Source of the DNA: an uncultured Verrucomicrobiota bacterium
GTDB taxonomy: Bacteria; Verrucomicrobiota; Kiritimatiellia; RFP12; UBA1067
DNA length: 64,000 bases
Assembly: GCA_947305775.1 (NCBI GenBank)
Contig: CAMZEN010000004.1
Location: 1-64,000, forward strand
Direction of reading: 5' to 3'
A program made the position numbers and the translations under genes. The notes below the pieces were generated by a model that was not told where the DNA came from, did not search any database, and worked only from the letters and a program-made list of their open reading frames with translations. Below, piece by piece: positions 37,204-46,841 of this stretch; position 1 is the stretch's first letter; each line of letters opens with the position of its first letter.

Positions 37204-38487
37204 ATGATACGTATCGTCAAGACCGGCAGCCGGATTGTCGAGCGCTTCAACGCCCGACCGGCGTTTCCTGAAGAGGCGGAAAGGGCCGCGTCGGATGTTC
37301 TTGCCGACATAAAGGCGCGCGGCGATGCCGCGGTCGCGGAGTATGTGGAGAAATTCGAGGGCGCGAAGCTTGCCCCTCGCCGCTTCAGTGTGAGCGAGGC
37401 CGAGCTTTCCGCCGCGTCCGCCAATGTCCCCAAGGAAATCTGCCGCGCTGTCGAAGACGCGCACCGTCGTGTATTGAAGTTCTCCAGGGCTTCGCTCCGG
37501 AAGCCTTGGACAATGAAGACCCCGCGAGGCGGCAGCGCCGGCGAGTTCTTCTCCCCCATGGACCGTGTTGGCGTGTATGTGCCTGGCGGAACCGCGCCGC
37601 TGGCTTCTACGGCGATCATGACGGTCACTCTCGCAAAGGCGGCCGGAGTGAAGGAGATTGTCGCCTGCACCCCGGCGGGCAAGACCGGCGAGGTCAATCC
37701 TGTGCTTCTTCACGCATTGAAGCTCGCAGGGGCGACGGAGGTGTACCGCGTCGGCGGTATACAGGCCATAGGTATGATGGCCTTCGGCACTAAGACGTGC
37801 CGCAAGGTTCAGAAGATCGCCGGTCCCGGCAATGCGTTCGTGACTGCTGCAAAGAGGCAGGTGTACGGATATGTCGCCATAGACCAGGTCGCGGGCCCTA
37901 GCGAGATCGCCGTCCTGACAGACGGATCGGTTGATGTGCGCTGGATTGCGGCGGACCTCCTTTCGCAGGCCGAGCACGGCAGCGGCTGGGAGAAGTCGCT
38001 TTGCGTATGCACATCCGAGGATCTTGCCGGACGCATCAAGAAGGAGGTCCTTCGACAGACCGAGACGTTGTCGCGCAAGGCGCTTGTCAAGCGAGTGATC
38101 GATCGCGACGGGATTCTGATCGTGGTGGCAAAGGACGTCCACGAAGGGCTTGAGGTCGTCAACCGCTTCGCCCCAGAGCATTTCGAGATAATGACCAGGG
38201 ACGCAACGTCGCTGATGAAGGAGGTGCGCGCCGCAGGCGCGGTGTTCGCTGGTGCGTGGACGCCAGAGTCCGCGGGCGACTTTGTCGCAGGGCCTAGCCA
38301 CGTCCTGCCGACCGGTGGCGCAGCCAACATGTTCAGCGGCCTTACCCCTGACGACTTCCGCCGTCGCCATAGCTTTGTGGCGTTCACCGAGGGTGACCTT
38401 CGCGAGACTAGGGCCGCAATCGAGTCGTTCGCCGCCGTTGAGGGGCTTGACGGACACGGTCGCGCAGCAAGCATAAGGTTTTCATGA
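37204..38487 (+). CDS. hisD: Histidinol dehydrogenase
   Basis: VGVYVPGGTAPLASTAIM, VGGIQAIGMMAFGT, KIAGPGNAFVTAAKRQVYG, DQVAGPSEI, GPSHVLPTGGAA. Confidence 0.97.
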   Translation: MIRIVKTGSRIVERFNARPAFPEEAERAASDVLADIKARGDAAVAEYVEKFEGAKLAPRRFSVSEAELSAASANVPKEICRAVEDAHRRVLKFSRASLRKPWTMKTPRGGSAGEFFSPMDRVGVYVPGGTAPLASTAIMTVTLAKAAGVKEIVACTPAGKTGEVNPVLLHALKLAGATEVYRVGGIQAIGMMAFGTKTCRKVQKIAGPGNAFVTAAKRQVYGYVAIDQVAGPSEIAVLTDGSVDVRWIAADLLSQAEHGSGWEKSLCVCTSEDLAGRIKKEVLRQTETLSRKALVKRVIDRDGILIVVAKDVHEGLEVVNRFAPEHFEIMTRDATSLMKEVRAAGAVFAGAWTPESAGDFVAGPSHVLPTGGAANMFSGLTPDDFRRRHSFVAFTEGDLRETRAAIESFAAVEGLDGHGRAASIRFS

Positions 38488-39299
38488 ACTTCTTCATGCG
38501 CCATGCCTACGACTTCGGGGCCGGCTTTGCCGCTCTCGTGTGGCTGTTCATGCCGAAGCGCCGCAGAATCGCAGTCGACAATGTTATCAAGTGCGGAATA
38601 TCAGACGATCCACGCGAAGCGCGTCGCATCGCGAAGAAGTCGTTCTGCCATCTCGCCGGGCACATTTGCGAAGCGCTCTGCGTGCCGTGCGTCGTCAACG
38701 CCTCAAACTGGCGCGAGCATCTCGACGTGGAGAGCGAGGCTTCGCCTGAGGCAGTGAAGCTGCTGCTTGAATCGCCTGATACTCCGATAATCCTGGCGAG
38801 TGCGCATCATGGCGTGTGGGAGGCGGCGACGAACATCCTTTCGTTTACGCGGCCGATGATAGCAATCGCTCGCGTGATGAACAACAAGTTCGTCGCAAAT
38901 TGGATGAAGAAGCATCATTTCCGGGGGCCGGTCACCGTCATCGACAAGAAGCACGGCTTTTCGCAGGAGATAATGCGCCAGTGGAAGCGCGATTGTTCTG
39001 CGATGACGATTCTCATGGACCAGCATACAAGCGGTGGACTGAAGCTGGAGTTCCTTGGGCGACCGGCGAAGACCTTCACGTCCGTGACACGGCTTGCCAT
39101 GCGGACTGGCTACCCTATAGTCATAGGCTCTTTCGTGCGCATCGCTCCTTTCCGCTACAGGCTCGTCGGTGGAGATCCGCTCAAGTTTTCGCGGGATGCC
39201 GACCTTGCGAAGTGCACACAGATACTGAACGACCGTCTTGGTGAGGCAATACGAAAATACCCCGAGCAGTATCTTTGGGCGCACAGGAGGTGGAGATGA
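38484..39299 (+). CDS. LpxL/HtrB-type lipid A acyltransferase family
   Basis: RIAKKSFCHLAGHICEAL, ILASAHHGVWEA, AMTILMDQHTSGGLKLEFLGRPAKTFTSVTRLAMRTGYPIV, YPEQYLWAHRRW. Confidence 0.88.
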   Translation: MNFFMRHAYDFGAGFAALVWLFMPKRRRIAVDNVIKCGISDDPREARRIAKKSFCHLAGHICEALCVPCVVNASNWREHLDVESEASPEAVKLLLESPDTPIILASAHHGVWEAATNILSFTRPMIAIARVMNNKFVANWMKKHHFRGPVTVIDKKHGFSQEIMRQWKRDCSAMTILMDQHTSGGLKLEFLGRPAKTFTSVTRLAMRTGYPIVIGSFVRIAPFRYRLVGGDPLKFSRDADLAKCTQILNDRLGEAIRKYPEQYLWAHRRWR

Positions 39300-40513
39300 G
39301 CAACCCTACGCTTGCTCTTTTGCTGGACCTTGCTTGTTGCGTCCTAAGTTGCGTATTCCTGTGGTCAACACTGATCGTCCTCTTTGGACTCGTCAAGCGC
39401 CCACGCCGCCATCCGGCCGCAACGAAGAAGCTGCGCTTTGCCGTGCTAATATGTGCTCGCAACGAGGAGTCTGTCATCAGGATGCCTGTGAAGAGCATTG
39501 CAATGGGCAAGTATCCGGCCGATTGCCGCGAAGTGATAGTTCTAGCCGACAACTGTACGGACCGCACTGCGGAACGCGCGTGGGCGGCAGGCGCCACGGT
39601 GTGGGAGAAGAAAACCCCCAGTTCTGGCAAGGGCGATGTGCTCGCATGGGGCATTGAGCGTGTGCGTGCGCATGGCGGATTTGATGCCGTCGCCGTGTTC
39701 GACGCCGACAATATTGCCTCCGACAACTGGTTTGACGCGGTCAACGACGCCTTGCAGGACGGAGAAAGCGTAGTTACCGGATGTCGCCACTCCTCAAACG
39801 CGCGGGCAAACGTTATCTCTGGCTGGTATACGGTGTATTGGGACATTATGAACGAGCTTTCCAACAGGGTGCGCACAAACCTTGGGCTCTCCGGCAAGCT
39901 GACCGGAACCGGTTTTGCGTTTCTGCTTTCTGCGCTTGGGCCGGACGGGTGGAGCACAAAGACGATGGTCGAAGATGTGGAGTTCACGGTGCAGAGCAAC
40001 ATTGCGGGTCGTCGCGTCGCTTATGTGCCAGAGGCCGACTATGCCGATGAGCAGCCTGTGACGGCGGTCTACATGTGGCGTCAGCTCCGTCGCTGGGCCA
40101 CTGGCGGATGGCAGGTGGCGAGGTTTTACATGCTGCCTTGGCTGTCTGGGCTTCTGCGTCGTCCGTCGCTGAGGCTATTCGACAGCTACTTCGCCATATT
40201 GACTGGGATGTCAGTCGCTTTTGTGCTCCTTTTCGACATAGCCGCATTCGTCGTAAAGCTTTGCATCGGAGGCGCGGGAGTCGGTGCGTATTCGTTCTTC
40301 TTCGGTGTCATAGGGTTCGTGTTTCTGATGGGGTGGTTCACCGCGCTTGCCGCCATCGGTCTTTCGCACAAGAAGCGTCGTCCGCGCTGGACCGCCGTTC
40401 TGACCTTTCCCATATTCTCGCTTATCCTTTCGGGCGCAGTGCTGTATACACTTGTGCTTCCTACCCGTCGCTGGAAACCCATTCCCCACAGTGGCGAAAC
40501 GTTCAACGATTAG
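39296..40513 (+). CDS. Membrane glycosyltransferase family 2
   Basis: AVLICARNEESVIRMPVKSI, VFDADNIASDNWFDAV, TMVEDVEFTVQ, RQLRRWATGGWQV; C-terminal TM segments. Confidence 0.88.
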   Translation: MSNPTLALLLDLACCVLSCVFLWSTLIVLFGLVKRPRRHPAATKKLRFAVLICARNEESVIRMPVKSIAMGKYPADCREVIVLADNCTDRTAERAWAAGATVWEKKTPSSGKGDVLAWGIERVRAHGGFDAVAVFDADNIASDNWFDAVNDALQDGESVVTGCRHSSNARANVISGWYTVYWDIMNELSNRVRTNLGLSGKLTGTGFAFLLSALGPDGWSTKTMVEDVEFTVQSNIAGRRVAYVPEADYADEQPVTAVYMWRQLRRWATGGWQVARFYMLPWLSGLLRRPSLRLFDSYFAILTGMSVAFVLLFDIAAFVVKLCIGGAGVGAYSFFFGVIGFVFLMGWFTALAAIGLSHKKRRPRWTAVLTFPIFSLILSGAVLYTLVLPTRRWKPIPHSGETFND

Positions 40514-40549
40514 AAGTTAGTGTTTTGTGCGCACGCGCACGGTTTTTGA

Positions 40550-40555
40550 TATAAT
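40550..40555 (+). promoter_or_regulatory. -10 element TATAAT
   Basis: ggtttttgatataataaatc upstream of 40589. Confidence 0.5.
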
Positions 40556-40588
40556 AAATCAAACAAAAACCAAGCAGGAGAACTGAAG

Positions 40589-41704
40589 ATGGAACTTTCT
40601 ATCCTCATAAACAAGTTCAATATCAAGGGACGGCTCGTCGCGCTACAGCCATTTGGCAACGGCAACATCAACGACACGTTCCTCGCAATCTATCGCAACA
40701 CATTCACGGAAACGCAGGTTATACTGCAGCGCGTGAACAGAAACGTTTTCCCCAAGCCTGAACTCATAATGGAGAACATGCATGAGGTTACGCGCCACTG
40801 CCACGAGAAGCTTGAGGCCGACGCGAAGGCCGATCGCGACGATCGTGTGTGGCAGATGCCGCGCATTGTGAAGACCAAGGAGAACGGTGCAGACTATGTT
40901 ACAGACGAGAAAGGCGAGGTTTGGCGCGTGATAACGCGCATCATGAGCGCACACGCCTTCGATGTAGCGCAAGGTCCCGAGCACGCCATGGAGTGCGGCG
41001 CGGCGCTTGGCCACTTCCACTATCTTATAAGCGATATGGATCCCTCGCTCATCGGTGACCCGCTCCCCGGCTTCCACATCACAAGTGGCTATTTGGCCGC
41101 GTACGACAAGACGCTTGAGAAGCCCGAGGCGCGCGAACTGCTGGGTTCGTCCGTAGAGGCAAAGCGTCTCGCCAAGTTCATAGAGGAGCGTCGCGACCTC
41201 GCGCTATGCCTTGAGAGGGCTGAGGCTGCTGGCGAGCTCAAGAAGCGCATGTTCCACGGTGACCCCAAGGTGAATAACATAATGATCGACGACGTGACCG
41301 GCAAGGGCACTGCGATGATCGACCTTGATACCGTGAGCCCCGGCCTCATCCACCTCGACTTCGGCGATGCCCTTCGCTCCATATGCAACCCGGCTGGCGA
41401 AGAGGTCACCAATCTTGCTAAGGTCGTCTTCGACGAGGACCTCGCAACCGCCTTCTGCAAGGGCTACATGCGCGAGGCCGGCGCGTTCTTGACCGACGCC
41501 GACCGCGCCTACCTTTACGATTCGATAAGGCTTCTGCCGTTTGAACTCGGCCTCAGGTTCTTCCAGGACTACCTTAACGGCAACGTCTACTTCAAGACGC
41601 GCCAGCCGGAGCAGAACCTGAACCGCGCCCGCGTGCAGTTCCGCCTCTGCGAGTCCGTCGAGGCGCGCGAGCGCTCGATCAGAGGAGTGCTGCAGAAGCT
41701 ATGA
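40589..41704 (+). CDS. APH-fold kinase (N-acetylhexosamine 1-kinase-like)
   Basis: GNGNINDTFLAIY...VILQRVNRNVFPKPELIMENMHEVTRH; FHGDPKVNNIMID...MIDLDTVSPGLIHLDFGDALRSICN. Confidence 0.82.
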   Translation: MELSILINKFNIKGRLVALQPFGNGNINDTFLAIYRNTFTETQVILQRVNRNVFPKPELIMENMHEVTRHCHEKLEADAKADRDDRVWQMPRIVKTKENGADYVTDEKGEVWRVITRIMSAHAFDVAQGPEHAMECGAALGHFHYLISDMDPSLIGDPLPGFHITSGYLAAYDKTLEKPEARELLGSSVEAKRLAKFIEERRDLALCLERAEAAGELKKRMFHGDPKVNNIMIDDVTGKGTAMIDLDTVSPGLIHLDFGDALRSICNPAGEEVTNLAKVVFDEDLATAFCKGYMREAGAFLTDADRAYLYDSIRLLPFELGLRFFQDYLNGNVYFKTRQPEQNLNRARVQFRLCESVEARERSIRGVLQKL

Positions 41705-42996
41705 CCGTAAAGCTTCTTCTGGACAGGAAGCGCGAGGGCCACGCCCTTGGCTCGGCGGAGATACGCGAGCTAGTGGAAGGCTTCACGCGCGGCGACGTAC
41801 CCGATTATCAGATGAGCGCGTTTGCGATGGCGGTGTGCTGTCGCGGAATGACGCAGCGCGAGACGTCCGACCTGACGAACGCGATGATGCGGTCCGGCAG
41901 ATGCCTTGACTGGAATGTGCCGACCGCCGACAAGCACTCCACCGGAGGCGTCGGCGACAAGCTTTCGCTCATCATCCAGCCGCTCGCCGCTGCTTGTGGT
42001 ATTGTGGTGCCGTCGCTTACCGGACGTGGCCTCGGCCTCACCGGAGGCACGGCGGACAAGATGGAGACGATCCCCGGCTACAGCTGTTCGCAGACGCTAG
42101 AGCGCTTCCATGAGATATCGACCTCCGTCGGCGTTTCGATGTCCGTCCAGACGGACGAGATTTGCCCGGCGGACAAGAAGCTCTATGCGCTCCGCGACGT
42201 GACAGGCACCGTCGCCTCGATTCCTCTGATAACCGCGTCGATACTTTCCAAGAAGCTTGCCGAAGGCGCGGACACTCTCGTCTTCGACGTGAAGTTCGGC
42301 AGCGGCGCGTTCATGAAATCTGTCGAGGAGGCGAAGGCCCTTGCGGACTCGCTCGTCGGCGGGTCGCGCGCCGCGGGACGCAAGGCCGCCGCGCTCGTCA
42401 CGGACATGAACGAACCGATCGGCTTCGCGGTGGGCAACGCTAACGAAGTCGCCGAGGCGCTCACGATACTCTCCTGCGGTGACGAAAGGCTGCAGGACGT
42501 CGCCGACCTCTGCGTCGAATTCGCGGCCAGGATGGTCTCTCTCGAAAAGGGGATTCCGCTGGACGACGCCCGCGCGATGTGCCGCGAAAAGCTGGCGGAC
42601 GGGTCCGCAAAGGCGAAGTTCGTAGCTATGGTCGAGGCGCATGGCGGCGACCTGGACCGCTTCAAGACCCGCTTTAATCGCCCCACATTCAAGTTCCGTG
42701 TGCAGACGACGACCTCCGGTTATGTCTCTTCCATAGACGCCGAGAAGGTCGCGAAGGTCGCCTTCGCGCTCGGCGCGGGACGCGCCAAGGCCGGCGATGC
42801 GATAGATCCTCTGGCTGGTGTGACGCTCGCCGTGAAGCGCGGCGACAGGGTGCCTGTCGGCGCACCGCTCGCGACGCTCGAGACGACGCGCGAACCTGAA
42901 TTGCTCGAACGTCTTGCGGCGGATATCCTGAAGGCGTTCTCAATAACTCCGGAGAGACCCGAGCCCAGACGTTGGATAGCCGCGGAGATTGACTGA
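41701..42996 (+). CDS. Pyrimidine-nucleoside (thymidine) phosphorylase
   Basis: DKHSTGGVGDKLSLIIQPLAAACGIVVPSLTGRGLGLTGGTADKMETIPGY; VFDVKFGSGAFMKS. Confidence 0.95.
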   Translation: MTVKLLLDRKREGHALGSAEIRELVEGFTRGDVPDYQMSAFAMAVCCRGMTQRETSDLTNAMMRSGRCLDWNVPTADKHSTGGVGDKLSLIIQPLAAACGIVVPSLTGRGLGLTGGTADKMETIPGYSCSQTLERFHEISTSVGVSMSVQTDEICPADKKLYALRDVTGTVASIPLITASILSKKLAEGADTLVFDVKFGSGAFMKSVEEAKALADSLVGGSRAAGRKAAALVTDMNEPIGFAVGNANEVAEALTILSCGDERLQDVADLCVEFAARMVSLEKGIPLDDARAMCREKLADGSAKAKFVAMVEAHGGDLDRFKTRFNRPTFKFRVQTTTSGYVSSIDAEKVAKVAFALGAGRAKAGDAIDPLAGVTLAVKRGDRVPVGAPLATLETTREPELLERLAADILKAFSITPERPEPRRWIAAEID

Positions 42997-43676
42997 TGGT
43001 CAACTACACTGAGATGCGGAAGAAGTTCCGTCCAAAGGATGCTTCCAAGGCGGAGGCGCGCGCCAAGACGCAGGCCGCCGTCAAGAATATCGCCCGCGAG
43101 TACGAAAAGAAGCGCGCGGCACTCGGGCTGGACAAGCCGCCGCTGAAGCGTGGCCCCCTCTACTACGCGATAATCATCTGCGTGATGATCTTCATAGCGG
43201 CGCTCTTCATCGGTGTCCAGACAGGTGCGGTGCCGATGGGCAAGAAGCGCATATCCAAGGCCGACATACAGGTGCGCAAATCGATGGATGCGCTTGCGCA
43301 GGCGTGCGGACGCTACAAATTCCACGTGGGTCGCTACCCGACGACGGCGGAGGGCCTTGAGGAGCTCGCCGCGCTGAGGCCTCAGCTGAAAGGATGGTTC
43401 GGCCCGTACATAAAAAAGGTAGTGCCCGATCCGTGGGGACATGCCTATGTGTATGAAGAGCGCGAGGGAGGGGGCCACCCGGTGTTGTACTCCAAGGGAC
43501 CCGACGGACGCGCCGGAACGACCGATGACGTGCTGCCCGACCAGGATTTGTTCGACAAGCCTTTCCGCGACACGACATGGACCAACCATTGGGTACCATA
43601 TCAGTACCGCGGCATTCTCGTTGCCCCCGACGAGAAGACTAAAAAGGCATGGGCCGAGGAAATCAAGAAGTACTGA
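42996..43676 (+). CDS. GspG-core protein with an internal TM segment instead of a prepilin leader
   Basis: DALAQACGRYKFHVGRYPTTAEGLEEL...GPYIKKVVPDPWGHAYVYEE...YSKGPDGRAGTTDDV; no GFTLxE motif. Confidence 0.75.
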   Translation: MVNYTEMRKKFRPKDASKAEARAKTQAAVKNIAREYEKKRAALGLDKPPLKRGPLYYAIIICVMIFIAALFIGVQTGAVPMGKKRISKADIQVRKSMDALAQACGRYKFHVGRYPTTAEGLEELAALRPQLKGWFGPYIKKVVPDPWGHAYVYEEREGGGHPVLYSKGPDGRAGTTDDVLPDQDLFDKPFRDTTWTNHWVPYQYRGILVAPDEKTKKAWAEEIKKY

Positions 43677-43678
43677 CC

Positions 43679-44362
43679 ATGCTCCACGTAGTGGCAACGC
43701 CCATAGGCAATCTGGCCGACCTTTCTCCGCGTGCGCTTGACGCCTTTAAAAACGCCTCGCTCATAGCATGCGAGGACACGCGCCGCACATGGCAGCTTCT
43801 TACGCATTTTGGCGTGCCGCGCCCAGAGATGGTTTCATACCGGCAGGGCAACGAGGAGCGGACGACGGAGTTCGTGATTGCGGCGGTTAGGGCCGGACGC
43901 GAAACCGTGCTCTGCTCCGACGGCGGATATCCAGGCATTTCCGATCCGGGATACAGGTTGATACGTACTTGCGCCAAGGAGGGCGTGCCATACGAGGTGA
44001 TACCTGGCGCGAGCGCCGTAAACGTAGCTCTTCTCATGAGCGGGCTTTCTACGAGTTCGTTCACGTTCAGGGGGTTTCCTCCGCGTGGGCCAGGTGCTCT
44101 CAGGAACTGGTTCGCCGAAGACGCCGACAAGGAGCATACCCTTATCTGCTACGAATCGCCGTTTCGCATCGCGGCGACTCTCGAAGCCGCGCTTGATTCG
44201 CTTGGCGACCGCGAGGCCGCAGTGTGCATCGAACTGACGAAGATGCATGAGCGCGTGAGTCGCGGATACCTTTCGGACCTCGTCAACGAGTTCAAGGATG
44301 CGAAGGTAAAGGGCGAAGTCGCGCTCGTGATTGCGGGGAACAACCCCAAGTTCAGACGATGA
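43679..44362 (+). CDS. rsmI: 16S rRNA (cytidine1402-2'-O)-methyltransferase
   Basis: LHVVATPIGNLADLSPRALDAFKNASLIACEDTRRTWQLL; CSDGGYPGISDPGYRLI; FRGFPPRG. Confidence 0.96.
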   Translation: MLHVVATPIGNLADLSPRALDAFKNASLIACEDTRRTWQLLTHFGVPRPEMVSYRQGNEERTTEFVIAAVRAGRETVLCSDGGYPGISDPGYRLIRTCAKEGVPYEVIPGASAVNVALLMSGLSTSSFTFRGFPPRGPGALRNWFAEDADKEHTLICYESPFRIAATLEAALDSLGDREAAVCIELTKMHERVSRGYLSDLVNEFKDAKVKGEVALVIAGNNPKFRR

Positions 44363-45240
44363 GCCTCTGCGAGCTATGCCCCCGGCGCTGCCGCGCCGAT
44401 CGTTTTCGGGAAGGCGGCGCAACCGGTTTCTGTGGAGCCGGGAACTCTGCCCGTGTATTCAGGTGGGGACCGCATTTCGGCGAGGAGCCCCCCATAACGG
44501 GCGAGCGCGGCAGCGGCTGCATATTCTTTTCGCGGTGTACGATGAAGTGCCTGTACTGCCAGAACTCGCCGTGGAGCTGGAGAGGGGAGGGCGTGGATAA
44601 GTCCGTCGCCGAACTCGCTTCCATAATGCGCGACCTCGCGCAGAAGGATCGCGTCGAGAACTGGAACCTCGTTTCGCCGACTCCATACCTGCCGTTCATA
44701 TGTGAGGCGGCGGCGATGCTCAGAAGGGAAGGGGTGGCGCTGCCGTTCGTCTGGAACTCCTCCGGCTTCGAGCGCGTCGAGACATTGGAGGAATATTCGG
44801 AGCTTTGCGACTGGGCGCTTTTCGACCTTAGGTATTCCAGAAACGAGACCGCTCTCGCCGCCAGTGCGACCGACGGCTATGTGGAGGCCGCCCGCTCGGC
44901 GGTGAAATGGGCGTGGGAGCGTAACCCGAAGGGCCTTATAGTCCGCGTTCTCGTCCTGCCGGGACATTCCGACGAGGCCATCGAAAACCTTGCCTGGATC
45001 GCGACGGAGCTTTCGAGCGAGGTGCCTGTTTCGGTTATGAGCCAGTTCACTCCCGCCTACAAGGCGAAAGAGACCCCGCCATTCGATCGTGGCGTAACTG
45101 TCGAGGAGTACGACGAGGTTGCCGAGGCTGCGGCGGACTTCGGTTTCGCGAACGGCTGGACGCAAGACCTCTCCGCATCCGACCCCGCTCTTGCGCTTCT
45201 CGGCGAGAACATGTCTTCCGGCCACGGACCCGTGGCGTAG
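44359..45240 (+). CDS. Radical SAM protein, PflA-like
   Basis: CELCPRRCRADR..GATGFCGAG; CTMKCLYCQNSPWS (CxxxCxxC); PTPYLPFI. Confidence 0.9.
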   Translation: MSLCELCPRRCRADRFREGGATGFCGAGNSARVFRWGPHFGEEPPITGERGSGCIFFSRCTMKCLYCQNSPWSWRGEGVDKSVAELASIMRDLAQKDRVENWNLVSPTPYLPFICEAAAMLRREGVALPFVWNSSGFERVETLEEYSELCDWALFDLRYSRNETALAASATDGYVEAARSAVKWAWERNPKGLIVRVLVLPGHSDEAIENLAWIATELSSEVPVSVMSQFTPAYKAKETPPFDRGVTVEEYDEVAEAAADFGFANGWTQDLSASDPALALLGENMSSGHGPVA

Positions 45241-45250
45241 AACGGCGAAT

Positions 45251-45261
45251 TATGGTATAAT
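45251..45261 (+). promoter_or_regulatory. extended -10 promoter TATGGTATAAT
   Basis: gaattatggtataattcacaacc upstream of 45323. Confidence 0.65.
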
Positions 45262-45322
45262 TCACAACCACAAGGAATAATTTTCTAAAGATTCAACAAG
45301 ATCAACAAGAAAGGAAAAGTCT

Positions 45323-46831
45323 ATGCAGACAAATCGCAGGGAGTTTTTGAAAGGTACCGCTTGGATGGGCGCTGCGGCGCTTGCGGCGGGGTGCGCCTCG
45401 AACGGCATGAAGCTGTCGTTGGGCGGGTCCATGCAGGGTTATGGAGCCCCTGCTCTCAAGAAGGTTCGCGTAGGCTTTGTCGGTCTCGGCATGCGTGGCC
45501 CTGGCGCCGTCCACCGTATTGCGGCGATCCCCGGCGCGGAAGTGGCCGCCCTCTGCGACATCTTCCCTGAGCGCGTCGCCGCGCAGCAGCAGTGGCTTGC
45601 GAACAACGGAAAGCCCCCGGCTCTCGAATTCACCGGACCCGAAGGCTACAAGGCGATGTGCGAGTCGGACGCGATCGACGTCGTCTACAACGCCACCAGC
45701 TGGGATATGCACGTGCCGATCGCCCTCTACGCCATGGAGCACGGCAAGCACGCCATGGTCGAGGTTCCCAGCGCGTTCACGCTTGAGGAGTGCTGGGCGC
45801 TCGTCGAGACGAGCGAGCGCACGAAGATGCACTGCATGCAGCTCGAGAACTGCTGCTACGGCGAGGCCGAGATGCTCGCGCTGAGACTCGTGCGCGAAGG
45901 CAAGTTCGGCGAGATCGTCCACGGCGAAGGCGCCTACATTCACGATCTGCGCGATCTCTGCTACGCCGACTGGGCGGCCGATTTCTCGAAGTACGGCTAT
46001 GCCGACTATTGGCGCTTGAGGCACAATGTCGCCCACAAGGGCAACCAGTACGACACGCACGGCCTCGGCCCGGTGTGCGAATACATGAACATCAACCGCG
46101 GCGACCGCTTCGACTACCTGGTCTCGCTCGAGTCCGACCAGTTCAACTTCGAGGCCTACGCCAAGGCGAAGTACCCCGACAGCCAGTGGAAGCCCAATCT
46201 CAAGATCGCGATGGGCGATATGAACACGATGCTCATAAAGACGGTCAACGGCAAGAGCATCATGATTCAGCACGACGTGAGCTCGCCGCGTCCCTACAGC
46301 CGCATCAACCGAGTCACCGGCACGATGGGCGCGTTCGAGGGTATCGGCTTCATCGGCGCGGGCGGCGACCCTGCCGCCAAGGTCAATGCGCTTCTCATGG
46401 ACGGCTGCGTCGGCAAGTTCGGCTGGACCGAGAACCCCGGCGATCCCGTGCACGGCTACTTCAGCGAGGAAGTCATGCAGCAGATGCGCGTGCAGTATCG
46501 CCATCCCCTGTGGCGCCCCGAGATCAGCGACGTCGCCAAGGCCATCGGCGGACACGGCGGAATGGACTTCATCATGGACCTCCGCTGGGTCTACTGCCTT
46601 CAGAACGGTCTGCCGCTCGACACCGACGTCTACGACCTCGCGTCGTGGTGCTGCCTTGCCGAGCTCAGCGAGAAGTCCGTCAAGAACCGCTCCTGCTCGG
46701 TGGACGTCCCGGACTTCACGAACGGCGGATGGAAGACCGCGAAGCCGCTTGGCATCGTCGACATCGACCTCGTCAAGATGGGATTCAATCCCGGCAAGGT
46801 CGAGGCCGACACGTCCGCGCTCAACGTCTGA
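45323..46831 (+). CDS. Gfo/Idh/MocA family oxidoreductase (GH109-like), Tat lipoprotein
   Basis: Tat signal NRREFLKGTAWMGAAALAAGC; VRVGFVGLGMRGPGAVHRIAAIPGAEVAALCDI; EVPSAFTLEECWALVE. Confidence 0.9.
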   Translation: MQTNRREFLKGTAWMGAAALAAGCASNGMKLSLGGSMQGYGAPALKKVRVGFVGLGMRGPGAVHRIAAIPGAEVAALCDIFPERVAAQQQWLANNGKPPALEFTGPEGYKAMCESDAIDVVYNATSWDMHVPIALYAMEHGKHAMVEVPSAFTLEECWALVETSERTKMHCMQLENCCYGEAEMLALRLVREGKFGEIVHGEGAYIHDLRDLCYADWAADFSKYGYADYWRLRHNVAHKGNQYDTHGLGPVCEYMNINRGDRFDYLVSLESDQFNFEAYAKAKYPDSQWKPNLKIAMGDMNTMLIKTVNGKSIMIQHDVSSPRPYSRINRVTGTMGAFEGIGFIGAGGDPAAKVNALLMDGCVGKFGWTENPGDPVHGYFSEEVMQQMRVQYRHPLWRPEISDVAKAIGGHGGMDFIMDLRWVYCLQNGLPLDTDVYDLASWCCLAELSEKSVKNRSCSVDVPDFTNGGWKTAKPLGIVDIDLVKMGFNPGKVEADTSALNV

Positions 46832-46841
46832 TTGATTCGAG

